Source of the DNA: Antedon mediterranea
Lineage: Eukaryota > Echinodermata > Crinoidea > Comatulida > Antedonidae
DNA: 64,000 nt
Direction: 5' to 3'
Assembly: GCF_964355755.1 (NCBI RefSeq)
Contig: NC_092678.1
Span: 2,813,922-2,877,921, forward strand
The first letter of the stretch is position 1. Each line of letters starts with the position of its first letter. The translations under genes were made by a program, and so were the position numbers. The notes beneath the pieces were generated by a model. That model saw only the letters and a program-made list of their open reading frames with translations, made no database searches and was not told the DNA's origin. Below are positions 46,101 through 56,133 of the stretch, piece after piece.

Positions 46101-49100
46101 ACGTTGTTGATGCTCTTGTTTTCGCCAGTAAATCGTAGTCCTCTACTAAATGTTAACGTTCTTCATGCTCTTGTTTTCACCAACAAATCGCAGCCCTCTA
46201 CTAAATGTTCACGTTCTTGATGCTCTTGTTTTCGTCAACAAATCGCAGTCCTCTACTAAATGTTCATGTTCTTGATGCTCTTGTTTTCGTCAACAAATCG
46301 CAGTTCTCTACTAAATGTTCACGTTCTTGATGCTCTTGTTTTCGCCAGTAAAACGCAGTCCTCTACTAAATGTTCATGTTCTTCATGCTCTTGTTTTCAC
46401 CAACAAATCGCAGTTCTCTACTAAATGTTCATGTTCTTGATGCTCTTGTTTTCGTCAACAAATCGCAGTTCTCTACTAAATGTTCACGTTCTTGATGCTC
46501 TTGTTTTCGCCAGTAAAACGCAGTCCTCTACTAAATGTTCATGTTCTTCATGCTCTTGTTTTCACCAACAAATCGCAGTTCTCTACTAAATGTTCACATT
46601 CTTGATGCTCTTCTTTTCGCCAACAAATCGCAGTCCTCTACTAAATGTTCATGTTCTTGATGCTCTTGTTTTCACCAACAAATCGCAGTTCTCTACTAAA
46701 TGTTCATGTTCTTGATGCTCTTGTTTTCGCCAACAAATCGCAGTTCTCTACTAAATGTTCACATTCTTGATGCTCTTCTTTTCGCCAACAAATCGCAGTC
46801 CTCTACTAAATGTTCACGTTCTTGATGCTCTTGTTTTCACCAACAAATCGCAGTTCTCTACTAAATGTTCATGTTCTTCATGCTCTTGTTTTCACCAACA
46901 AATCGCAGTTCTCTACTAAATGTTCACATTCTTGATGCTCTTCTTTTCGCCAACAAATCGCAGTCCTCTACTAAATGTTCATGTTCTTCATTCTCTTGTT
47001 TTCACCAACAAATCACAGTCCTCTACTAAATGTTCACGTTCTTCATTCTCTTGTTTTCACCAACAAATCACAGTTCTCTACTAAATGTTCACGTTCTTCA
47101 TGCTCTTGTTTTCGCCAACAAATCGCAGTCCTCTACTAAATGTTCACGTTCTTGATGCTCTTGTTTTCGCCAACAAATCACAGTCCTCTACTAAATGTTG
47201 ATGTTCTTGATGCTCTTCTTTTCGCCAACAAATCACAGTCCTCTACTAAATGTTCACGTTCTTGATGCTCTTGTTTTCACCAACAAATCACAGTCCTCTA
47301 CTAAATGTTCACGTTCTTGATGCTCTTGTTTTCACCAACAAATCACAGTCCTCTACTAAATGTTCACGTTCTTGATGCTCTTGTTTTCACCAACAAATCA
47401 CAGTCCTCTATTAAATGTTCACGTTCTTGATGCTCTTGTTTTTGTCAACAAATCACAGTCCTCTACTAAATGTTCATGTTCTTGATGCTCTTGTTTTCAC
47501 CAACAAATCACAGTCCTCTACTAAATGTTCACGTTCTTGATGCTCTTCTTTTCACCAACAAATCACAGTCCTCTACTAAATGTTCACGTTCTTGATGCTC
47601 TTGTTTTCGCCAACAAATCACAGTCCTCTACTAAATGTTGATGTTCTTGATGCTCTTGTTTTCACCAACAAATCACAGTCCTCTACTAAATGTTCACGTT
47701 CTTGATGCTCTTCTTTTCGCCAACAAATCGCAGTCCTCTACTAAATGTTCATGTTCTTGATGCTCTTGTTTTCACCAACAAATCACAGTCCTCTACTAAA
47801 TGTTCACGTTCTTGATGCTCTTCTTTTCACCAACAAATCACAGTCCTCTACTAAATGTTCACGTTCTTGATGCTCTTGTTTTCACCAACAAATCACAGTC
47901 CTCTACTAAATGTTCACGTTCTTGATGCTCTTGTTTTCACCAACAAATCGCAGTCCTCTACTAAATGTTCATGTTCTTGATGCTCTTCTTTTCGCCAACA
48001 AATCACAGTCCTCTACTAAATGTTCACGTTCTTGATGCTCTTGTTTTCACCAACAAATCACAGTCCTCTACTAAATGTTCACGTTCTTGATGCTCTTGTT
48101 TTCACCAACAAATCACAGTCCTCTACTAAATGTTCATGTTCTTGATGCTCTTGTTTTCACCAACAAATCACAGTCCTCTACTAAATGTTCACGTTCTTGA
48201 TGCTCTTCTTTTCGCCAACAAATCGCAGTCCTCTACTAAATGTTCATGTTCTTGATGCTCTTGTTTTCACCAACAAATCACAGTCCTCTACTAAATGTTC
48301 ACGTTCTTGATGCTCTTCTTTTCACCAACAAATCACAGTCCTCTACTAAATGTTCACGTTCTTGATGCTCTTGTTTTCACCAACAAATCACAGTCCTCTA
48401 CTAAATGTTCACGTTCTTGATGCTCTTGTTTTCACCAACAAATCGCAGTCCTCTACTAAATGTTCATGTTCTTGATGCTCTTGTTTTCGCCAACAAATCA
48501 CAGTCCTCTACTAAATGTTCATGTTCTTGATGCTCTTGTTTTCACCAACAAATCACAGTCCTCTACTAAATGTTCACGTTCTTGATGCTCTTCTTTTCAC
48601 CAACAAATCACAGTCCTCTACTAAATGTTCACATTCTTGATACTCTTGCTTTCGTCAACAAATCGCAATCTACTAAATGTTCACCAACAAAACCATCTTG
48701 TGTGAGCTTCATTCTAATTTGTATAATTTTTTTCAGGTGATAATGTAAAGCGGGTTGAAGATTACGACGTAAAGCAACTTAACGGTGACAAACTTAGAGT
48801 AATAGAAGCTGACACATTTTGGTGTATGAGCAAACTACTTGATGGCATTCAAGACAACTACACATTTGCTCAACCTGGCATTCAAACCAAAGTGAAACAG
48901 CTGGAGGAGTTAATTAAAAGAATAAATGGTAATTATACTGTGTATGAGTGTTTGCAGTACTTGTACTCTTAATTGGAGTGTGAGTGTTTGCAGTAGCTGT
49001 ACTCCTAATTGGCGTGTGGGTGTTTGCAGTAGCTGTACTCATGCTTGGCGTGTGGGTGTTTGTAGTAGCTGTATACTCCTAATTGGTGTGTGAGTGTTGG

Positions 49101-52100
49101 TAGTAGCTGTACTCTTACTTGGCATGTGAGTGTTTGCAGTAGCTGTACTCTTACTTGGCGTGTGAGTGTTTGCAGTAGCTGTACTCTTAATTGGCGTGTG
49201 AGTATTTGTAGTAGCTGTACTCTTACTTGGCGTGTGAGTGTTTGCAGTAGCTGTACTCTTACTTGGTGTGTGAGTGTTTGCAGTAGCTGTACTCTTACTT
49301 GGTGTGTGAGTGTTTGCAGTAGCTGTACTCTTAATTGGCGTGTGAGTGTTTGCAGTAGCTGTACTCTTACTTGGTGTGTGAGTGTTTGCAGTAGCTGTAC
49401 TCTTAATTGGCGTGTGAGTGTTGCAGTAGCTGTATTCATAATTGGCGTGTGAGTGTTTGCAGTAGCTGTACTCTTACTTAGTGTGTGAGTGTTTGCAGTA
49501 GCTGTACTCTTAATTGGCGTTTGAGTGTTTGCAGTAGCTGTACTCTTAATTAGCGTGTGAGTGTTTGCAGTAGCTGTACTCTTAATTGGCGTGTGAGTGT
49601 TTGCAGTAGCTGTACTCTTAATTAGCGTGTGAGTGTTTGCAGTAGCTGTACTCTTACTTAGTGTGTGAGTGTTTGCAGTAGCTGTACTCTTAATTGGCGT
49701 TTGAGTGTTTGCAGTAGCTGTACTCTTAATTAGCGTGTGAGTGTTTGCAGTAGCTGTACTCTTAATTGGCGTGTGAGTGTTTGCAGTAGCTGTACTCTTA
49801 ATTAGCGTGTGAGTGTTTGCAGTAGCTGTACTCATGCTTGGCGTGTGAGTGTTTGCAGTAGCTGTACTCTTAATTGGCGTGTGATTGTTTGCAGTAGCTG
49901 TACTCTTAATTGGCGTGTGAGTGTTTGCAGTAGCTGTACTCTTAATTGGCGTGTGAGTGTTTGCAGTAGCTGTACTCTTAATTGGCGTGTGAGTGTTTGC
50001 AGTAGCTGTACTCTTAATTAGCGTGTGAGTGTTTGCAGTAGCTGTACTCATGCTTGGCGTGTGAGTGTTTGCAGTAGCTGTATTCATAATTGGCGTGTGA
50101 TTGTTTGCAGTAGCTGTATTCATAATTGGCGTGTGAGTGTTTGCAGTAGCTGTACTCTTAATTGGCGTGTGAGTGTTTGCAGTAGCTGTACTCTTACTTG
50201 GTGTGTGAGTGTTTGCAGTAGCTGTACTCTTAATTGGCGTGTGAGTGTTGCAGTAGCTGTATTCATAATTGGCGTGTGAGTGTTTGCAGTAGCTGTACTC
50301 TTAATTGGCGTGTGAGTGTTTGCAGTAGCTGTATTCATAATTGGCGTGTGATTGTTTGCAGTAGCTGTACTCTTAATTGGCGTGTGAGTGTTGCAGTAGC
50401 TGTACTCTTAATTGGCGTGTGGGTGTTTGCAGTAGCTGTATTCATAATTGGCGTGTGGGTGTTTGCAGTAGCTGTATTCATAATTGGCGTGTGATTGTTT
50501 GCAGTAGCTGTACTCTTAATTGGCGTGTGAGTGTTTGCAGTAGCTGTACTCTTAATTGGCGTGTGAGTGTTTGCAGTAGCTGTACTCTTAATTGGCGTGT
50601 GGGTGTTTGCAGTAGCTGTACTCTTAATTGGCGTGTGATTGTTTGCAGTAGCTGTACTCTTAATTGGCGTGTGAGTGTTTGCAGTAGCTGTACTCTTAAT
50701 TGGCGTGTGAGTGTTTGCAGTAGCTGTACTCTTAATTGGCGTGTGATTGTTTGCAGTAGCTGTACTCTTAATTGGCGTGTGAGTGTTGCAGTAGCTGTAC
50801 TCTTACTTGGCGTGTGAGTGTTTGCAGTAGCTGTACTCTTACTTGGCGTGTGAGTGTTTGCAGTAGCTGTACTCTTAGTTGGCGTGTGGGTGTTTGTAGT
50901 AGCTGTACTCTTACTTGGCGTGTGAGTATTTGTAGTAGCTGTACTCTTACTTGGCATGTGAGTGTTTGCAGTAGCTGTACTCTTACTTGGTGTGTGAGTG
51001 TTTGCAGTAGCTGTACTCTTAATTGGCCTGTGAGTATTTGTAGTAGCTGTACTCTTACTTGGTGTGTGAGTGTTTGCAGTAGCTGTACTCTTAATTGGCG
51101 TGTGAGTGTTAGCAGTAGCTGTACTCTTAATTGGCGTGTGAGTGTTTGCAGTAGCTGTACTCTTAATTGGCGTGTGAGTGTTGCAGTAGCTGTATTCATA
51201 ATTGGCGTGTGAGTGTTTGCAGTAGCTGTACTCTGAATTGGCGTGTGAGTGTTTGCAGTAGCTGTACTCTTAATTGGCGTGTGAGTGTTGCAGTAGCTGT
51301 ATTCATAATTGGCGTGTGAGTGTTTGCAGTAGCTGTACTCTGAATTGGCGTGTGAGTGTTTGCAGTAGCTGTACTCTTAATTGGCGTGTGAGTGTTTGCA
51401 GTAGCTGTACTCTTAATTGGCGTGTGAGTGTTTGCAGTAGCTGTACTCTTAATTGGCGTGTGAGTGTTTGCAGTAGCTGTACTCCTAATTGGCGTGTGAG
51501 TGTTTGCAGTAGCTGTACTCATGCTTGGCGTATGAGTGTTTGCAGTAACTGTACTCATGCTTGGCGTGTGGGTGTTTTTTTCAAAATTTCTGCTTTTAAT
51601 TGGCGTGTAAGTGATTGCAGTAGCTGTACTCTTAATTGGCATGTGAGTGTTTGCAGTAGCTGTACTCTTAATTGGCATGTGAGTGTTTGCAGTAGCTGTA
51701 CTCTTACTTGGCATGTGAGTGTTTGCAGTAGCTGTACTCTTACTTGGCATGTGAGTGTTTGCAGTAGCTGTGCTCTTACTTGGCATGTGAGTGTTTGCAG
51801 TAGCTGTACTCTTACTTGGCATGTGAGTGTTTGCAGTAGCTGTACTCTTACTTGGCATGTGAGTGTTTGCAGTAGCTGTGCTCTTACTTGGCATGTGAGT
51901 GTTTGCAGTAGCTGTACTCTTACTTGGCATGTGAGTGTTTGCAGTAGCTGTACTCTTACTTGGCATGTGAGTGTTTGCAGTAGCTGTGCTCTTTCCTGAC
52001 GTGTGTTTGCAGTAGCTGTATCCTTACCTTGCCTTTGTTTTTTTACCAACCATATAGTCAGTTTACTGATGATGTGATTATATAGCATTTGTAATCTGAA

Positions 52101-53366
52101 TGGTTTGGTATTTTATTTTTCAGTTCACTTACAAAAACACCTTGAGCAGAATTTAGTGGAATACTTGCAGTTTTCCTATCGTTGGATGAACAATCTGCTT
52201 ATGAGGGAGTTACCACTTCATTGTACGATACGTGTTTGGGATACATATATGGTAAGGAATATTCTGCATCATCAGTCGTATGGTTCACTTACACTAAAAG
52301 TATTATAATTCCTTAATGAATACTTGTAGGTGAAACATGTTCATGTATAGTGTGAATTAATAAAGCAGTTTAGGCTTGGTTTACTTCCTGGCAGCCTATT
52401 GTCTAGTGATGACCAATCACCTTTGACTTCGCTCACTTTTTACTAAATTTACTTATTCCATAAAAATGTTGAAGAGTACAATTGAAATGTTTAAAAACAA
52501 GGCCATATACATGGCTGCAGTCACATGCATGCTCAAATTTGTGACAGTGAGCTGTAGAGTCTACCACTAATTCCTTTCTGTGTAAACTGTAAACCAAGAT
52601 CATACTTGCGACTAAATAAAAGATTTTTATTTCAATTTTATTTTATTTTTTTTAGAGTGAACCGGATGGCTTTGCGGAGTTCCATTTGTACGTCTGTGCA
52701 GCATTTCTACAAAGATTTTCTAAAGAAATTCAAGATCAAAGAGACTTCCAGGTGAGAACCAGACGTTAGTCCATCTTTATGTTATTGTAAATTGAGAAAG
52801 CAAAGAATACTGTATGAGTCTGATGATACTGCAATTGGTTTTTTTATAGACATTTTTTGTGATATGAGATCCCAGACAATTTTTTTTTTCTTTATGAGTC
52901 TGATGATACTGTATCTACAATTTGTCCTTTATTATAGACATTTTTTGTTATACAAGATCCCAGACAATTTTTCTTTTCCACCAAAAGAAAAAAAAAGATA
53001 AAAAATTTAAATCGGGGACGTACAACAAAAGCAGAGTCTGAAAACATTGTACTATCTTAACAGTAGCAAAAACACAGACACTTATAAATATATCGCATAC
53101 GAATTCCCAATGTGATACTCTATTCAGCTTCTAACTCTATGATGTAGTTGTGTGTCATAGAATTTATCTATAAATTAAAAATTATAATGTAATTGTGTTC
53201 ACCATTTTAATTTGTTTTTCTTTTTTTAAAGGGAATATTACTTCTGCTACAAAATCTACCTACAGCTAAGTGGGGTGAAAACGAAATTGGACTATTACTT
53301 GCCGAAGCCTATAGTTTAAAATATGTATTTTCTGGAGCAAGGAACCATTTAAACCAAAGTAAATGA
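28860..53366 (+). CDS. TBC1D22: TBC1 domain family member 22 (Rab GTPase-activating protein)
   Basis: Stimulates GTP hydrolysis by Rab proteins; the family is linked to the Golgi. Coding exons: 28860-28969, 32759-33027, 33280-33438, 34901-34971, 35853-35981, 36985-37050 (or 38084-38143), 39373-39487, 48737-48928, 52124-52251, 52656-52751, 53232-53366. With exon A the total is 1,470 nt (489 aa); with exon B, 487 aa. The N-terminus has TYWKKGADKVPGSMRPVYSA, as in vertebrate TBC1D22 (WKRSAKLPGS-PVYG, from memory), then a low-complexity linker and LRKLSWKGIPTHVRPMTW opening the TBC domain. The arginine finger is IHIDIPR (Arg253) and the glutamine finger is SGYVQGIND (Gln288). Further landmarks are FWCMSKLLDGIQDNYTFAQP, WMNNLLMRELPLHCTIRVWD, FHLYVCAAFL and LLAEAYSLKYVF. 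It is intact, with no frameshift. The A and B paralogues cannot be told apart here. Confidence 0.95.
29261..30216. mobile_element. 956-bp non-autonomous DNA transposon with TIRs of about 130 bp
   Basis: The left end runs TGGCTAAATAAAGATACGGT, then CTAACTTCCGTTAGGTAC, GTAAAATTGCATTGCGTCAT and AAGGACTTTGGATTTT. The right end is its inverse: AAATCCAAAGTCCTTG, ATGACGTAATGCAATTTTAC, AACGGAAGTTAAGATACGGT and TTTAGCCA. The right terminus contains a perfect 18-bp palindrome AGATACGGTACCGTATCT at 30192-30209. No transposase is encoded. It lies in TBC1D22 intron 1. Confidence 0.8.
31084..31118. repeat. (TAA)n microsatellite
   Basis: About 11 consecutive TAA units in TBC1D22 intron 1. Confidence 0.9.
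31695..31815. repeat. Two-copy 60-bp tandem duplication
   Basis: The block TATATTAGTACATTACTGTT through TGTATAGCATTAACCTAT is repeated with exact 60-bp spacing and no visible differences, so the duplication is recent. Confidence 0.9.
32368..32450. repeat. C-rich homopyrimidine tract
   Basis: About 80 nt almost free of purines, with many runs of four to nine C (CACCCCCCCCTCCCCCTCAC and following). The complementary strand has enough G-runs for a G-quadruplex. It lies about 310 bp upstream of TBC1D22 exon 2. Confidence 0.8.
33512..33855. repeat. 31-bp imperfect minisatellite, about 11 copies
   Basis: GGGCTATTCATGGGCTGCT recurs every 31 bp with substitutions, interspersed with GGCCTTTT or GGCCTATTGGTCC variants. 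GC-rich against an AT-rich background, in TBC1D22 intron 3. The open frames it creates are not genes. Confidence 0.9.
34611..34761. mobile_element. TTAA MITE family copy in TBC1D22 intron 3
   Basis: The left end is decayed (ACACTATCAAAATGTGAG). The interior has ATGTGATGTGCCCATATATG and TATATTTGGGCACATCCTAC. The right end CTAGTTTGATAGTGTAGACA is followed by GGACTTAA. Confidence 0.75.
35011..35127. mobile_element. Pogo/mariner-like MITE, CAGTCAACTCTCC family, copy 1
   Basis: TA then CAGTCAACTCTCC at the left, and GGGAGAGTTGACT at the right as its inverse. No coding capacity. It lies about 40 bp downstream of the TBC1D22 exon ending at 34971. TA insertion and CAG...CTG ends are Tc1/mariner-type features. 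Confidence 0.7.
35240..35397. mobile_element. TTAA MITE family, best complete copy (158 bp)
   Basis: TTAA at 35236-35239 and 35398-35401 flank the element, which starts ACTCTGTCTACACTATCAAA and ends TTTGATAGTGTAGACAGAGC. The interior has two tandem CATATTTGRGCACATCAC blocks. It serves as the family reference in this window. Confidence 0.85.
36093..36284. repeat. Possible decayed repeat bounded by CCTCCGCC/GGCGGAGG
   Basis: GAACCTCCGCC near 36107 and GGCGGAGGTAATT near 36269 form a short inverted pair in TBC1D22 intron 5. Only the ends are suggestive; no coding sequence. Confidence 0.3.
36300..36647. mobile_element. 348-bp MITE with perfect 16-bp TIRs and TTAA duplication
   Basis: It starts AGATGTATTGTCCCCC and ends GGGGGACAATACATCT, with TTAA at 36296-36299 and 36648-36651. 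Similarity of the arms extends further (GAATATGCCATTTT against AAAATGGCATATTC). A piggyBac-type target site; no transposase. Confidence 0.85.
36683..36810. mobile_element. Pogo-like end fragment with internal 17-bp repeats
   Basis: Begins CAGTAGAACCCCTATTTAAA, typical of pogo/Tigger-like termini, followed by about three copies of AAAGGAGTGTCCTCTTA. The far end ATGAATAGGG only partly mirrors the start. Confidence 0.5.
36985..37050 (+). other. TBC1D22: TBC1D22 alternative exon A (arginine finger)
   Basis: 66 nt, phase 0 on both sides, acceptor CCGTGCAG and donor CAG/GTAAGT. It encodes IHIDIPRTNPLIPLFQQELV then QQ, nearly identical to the vertebrate TBC1D22 segment, and includes the catalytic IxxDxxR motif. 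Confidence 0.85.
38084..38143 (+). other. TBC1D22: TBC1D22 alternative exon B (second arginine finger)
   Basis: 60 nt, phase 0 on both sides, acceptor GTTTTCACAG and donor GAG/GTAATT. It encodes IQKDIPRMPHPLLREVIVQE, a diverged paralogue of exon A that keeps IxxDxPR and the terminal V-Q-E seen in vertebrates. It lies 1,033 nt downstream of A and fits the same place in the protein. Including both would also stay in frame but would duplicate the finger. Confidence 0.75.
39111..39274. mobile_element. Pogo/mariner-like MITE, CAGTCAACTCTCC family, copy 2
   Basis: TA then CAGTCAACTCTCCCAATAC at the left, and GTATTGGGAAAGTTAACT at the right. The interior shares AACCAGACATATTAG-like sequence with copy 1. 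It lies just upstream of the TBC1D22 exon 39373-39487. Confidence 0.7.
39541..48690. repeat. 55-bp minisatellite, about 166 copies, filling a TBC1D22 intron
   Basis: Spacing is 55 bp throughout. Each unit contains CTCTACTAAATGTTC, GATGCTCTTGTTTTC, then CCAACAAATCACAG or CCAACAAATCGCAG. Variation is mostly at a few fixed sites (CACG/CATG, TTGTT/TTCTT, GATG/CATG, TCAC/TCGC, CAGTCC/CAGTTC). The array begins about 54 nt after the donor at 39488 and ends about 45 nt before the acceptor at 48736, so it makes up about 99% of a 9,249-nt intron. No protein frame is open through it. Confidence 0.97.
48940..52035. repeat. 36-bp minisatellite, about 85 copies, filling the next TBC1D22 intron
   Basis: Units carry GTGTTTGCAGTAGCTGTACT and CTTAATTGGCGTGTGA with 36-bp spacing. 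One-base deletions (GTGTTGCAG) recur, and there are regional variants: CTTACTTGGCATGTGA dominates the last 400 bp. An atypical unit with TTTTTTTCAAAATTTC lies near 51570. The array starts about 11 nt after the donor at 48929 and ends about 90 nt before the acceptor at 52123. Because 36 is a multiple of three it opens long frames on both strands (up to 372 codons), which have no other coding character. Confidence 0.97.
52812..52977. repeat. Two-copy diverged direct repeat of about 80 bp
   Basis: GTCTGATGATACTG and, further on, ATAGACATTTTTTG and GATCCCAGACAATTTTT each occur twice, in the intron between TBC1D22 exons 52656-52751 and 53232-53366. Confidence 0.8.
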
Positions 53367-55245
53367 AACTATTAACATCCTAAGATGAGAACAAGATTAG
53401 CATAACAAATGGTATTTTATTATATTACTGGAAGATGAAAAAGAAGTCATGCACTGGATAGGAGGTATAGAAGGTGGGCTACATCAAACGAAACCAAAGA
53501 CCGTTCAAGTGATGGTGTTCATAGCACTGCAGCTGCTCCACTTGTTTATGGTTGCCTGGCTTTGTTGGTGTAAAGGAAGAAGTACTGCAACGTTACGCAT
53601 GTTTCATCTTCGAGGTATTGTTTCTGATTGTGATCCTACGAACTACATTGTTTTTTATTGCAATCCTACGAGAGGTATTGTTTTGCCACGCATCTATTGT
53701 AATGTGAATCAAGGGGAACGATATTTTTATTTAACCTAGCTAGGCCCAGAGTCTAGCGATTAATGTTTAAAAAGAAACAACGAAGTACCAGGCACCCTCT
53801 TCGTACAGAGCATGCAGTAGTACTAGATGGGCCTACCATAAATGAAACCTAAATAATAAAAATAAACATCACACGTGTGGCCGATTAACCCTTTTTTCAT
53901 CAAATAAGTATCAACATTTTTAATGAAATGTTTTTTTTCACTCCCAGTCGTCTGTGCACTCTGTAATGTGGGTCATGGGTTATTGGATTTTATTTTAGCG
54001 GTGTTCGTATATGGCCATATTTAGAATTGATCAAAAAATCAAAAAAGTTGCCGCAAATTGGTACAATCATGTTTTTTTTTATAAAGGCCATCAACCCGTA
54101 ATTAATTTAATCAAGTATTAGATTGGAGCTATGATGTTTAATCAAAATCATTTTTAATAACTTAATTTATTTAACAAAATATTGAATGTATTTTTTTTTA
54201 TATAAATCGCTTTTAATTTTACTTTTAAATTTTGTTTTGGCAACTCAATGAATTAATACTGACTGTATCTAAGCAATAATATTTTAAAAGTAAATGATAT
54301 AGTTGATATTGAAAGTTAATTTTTATAATGGATATCGCCTAAATGCCATACTATCTTTCTTGGGCTAATGTTACCTTTTGTTCTCATGAAATCATATTTG
54401 TTTGCCTTTATGTTTATACGCTAAATCATTAGTGTTAATGTTTATTATTTAGACTGACTTATTTAAGCTGCTTAAGCTCTGAGCCAGTTTAGTCAGTGAG
54501 TGCTCATAGCCGTTACGCCAATGATTTTATGGATCATAAGATTGTTGTTTTTTTTTAACATGCCACCATATGTACCACATTCGCATAGGCATTCTGTATT
54601 ATTGCTTTTCTCTAACAGTCAACATTTCAATTGATGAATTAGTTGTACTGTATTAATGTACATAAAATGTTAAGCCATGTCCACTTGTATAAATTGTATT
54701 TAAATTAGAATATTACATTATAAAAAAATAAAAGAAAAGTAAAAAAAGACAAATTTGTGACGAAAAATGGTGTTGGTGTACGCTGATATATTGAAGCAGC
54801 AGATTGATAGGTCTGTAACAACCCCAAGTAGTACTAGAGGTCAAAGGTCATAGTTCAAATCCAATTAATCAAGCATATTTATAGCTTCAAAGCACTGAAC
54901 TCAAAACTAGGCTGGCCATAGCGATACGTGACCACGGACGGCAACAGTTAGGATAGCCTTAATAAACAATAGCCTGTCGTAGACTGAATACGTTTGTCAC
55001 TCGTGGACTAACAACAAGGGCCTCGTAGAAAAATATTTGCTTGTGAACTGTGTTGTCTCATTGTAGTAGTCCGCTATGCAATGCACTACAGTATATGCAC
55101 ACACAATTACGTTTGCCAGAAACTCGGAACCCAACGTTTACTGTCTGTAAAGATGTATACGGATCACTAAACCGTTATAAATAAAAGAGCTGTATATGCA
55201 GGGTAGATATAACATATATGTAATAAATTTAAATTTATTAACGGA
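53367..55245. other. 3' flank of TBC1D22 and intergenic DNA
   Basis: Adjacent AATAAA motifs at 53855-53860 and 53861-53866 are candidate polyadenylation signals, about 490 nt past the stop. A 96-codon open frame at 53449-53739 lacks splice or domain support. Nothing else recognised. Confidence 0.5.
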
Positions 55246-56133
55246 CCATGCTTCGGGCATAGCCCATCATAGTAAGTGACCAATGCTTCGGGCATAGCCC
55301 ATCAAAGTGACCAATGCTTCGGGCATAGCCCATCAAAGTGACCAATGCTTCGGGCATAGCCCATCAAAGTGACCAATGCTTCGGGCATAGCCCATCATAG
55401 TAAGTGACCATGCTTCGGGCATAGCCCATCATAGTAAGTGACCAATGCTTCGGGCATAGCCCATCAAAGTGACCAATGCTTCGGGCATAGCCCATCATAG
55501 TAAGTGACCAATGCTTCGGGCATAGCCCATCAAAGTGACCAATGCTTCGGGCATAGCCCATCATAGTAAGTGACCAATGCTTCGGGCATAGCCCATCATA
55601 GTAAGTGACCAATGCTTCGGGCATAGCCCATCATAGTAAGTGACCAATGCTTCGGGCATAGCCCATCAAAGTGACCAATGCTTCGGGCATAGCCCATCAT
55701 AGTAAGTGACCAATGCTTGGGGCATAGCCCATCAAAGTGACCAATGCTTCGGGCATAGCCCATCATAGTAAGTGACCAATGCTTCGGGCATAGCCCATCA
55801 AAGTGACCAATGCTTCGGGCATAGCCCATCATAGTAAGTGACCAATGCTTCGGGCATAGCCCATCATAGTAAGTGACCAATGCTTCGGGCATAGCCCATC
55901 AAAGTGACCAATGCTTCGGGCATAGCCCATCAAAGTGACCAATGCTTCGGGCATAGCCCATCAAAGTGACCAATGCTTCGGGCATAGCCCATCAAAGTGA
56001 CCAATGCTTCGGGCATAGCCCATCAAAGTGACCAATGCTTGGGGCATAGCCCATCAAAGTGACCAATGCTTCGGGCATAGCCCATCAAAGTGACCAATGC
56101 TTCGGGCATAGCCCATCATAGTAAGTGACCAAT
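55246..56133. repeat. Composite 31/35-bp minisatellite, 27 units
   Basis: All units share ATGCTTCGGGCATAGCCCAT. They end either CATAGTAAGTGACCA (35-bp unit) or CAAAGTGACCA (31-bp unit). The two lengths are mixed in the first two thirds; the last third is almost purely the short form. GGGC-ATA-GCCC is a small inverted repeat in each unit. Confidence 0.95.

Noticed and set aside
39541-48690. CRISPR array
   Set aside because: The units are contiguous tandem repeats without unique spacers, inside an intron of a eukaryotic gene, and with no cas genes.
49005-52088. Long open frames on both strands (up to 372 codons, e.g. repeats of KSTATANTHTPI or VCSSCTLNWR)
   Set aside because: They arise because the 36-bp unit is a multiple of three. 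They lie within a TBC1D22 intron, exist on both strands in several frames, and show no domain or codon signal.
53449-53739. 96-codon frame after the TBC1D22 stop
   Set aside because: No domain, no splice support, and it lies in the probable 3' UTR.
55246-56133. CRISPR-like alternation of repeat and spacer, and minus-strand open frames of 86-98 codons
   Set aside because: The apparent spacers are just two recurring variants of the same unit; the frames are repeat translations.
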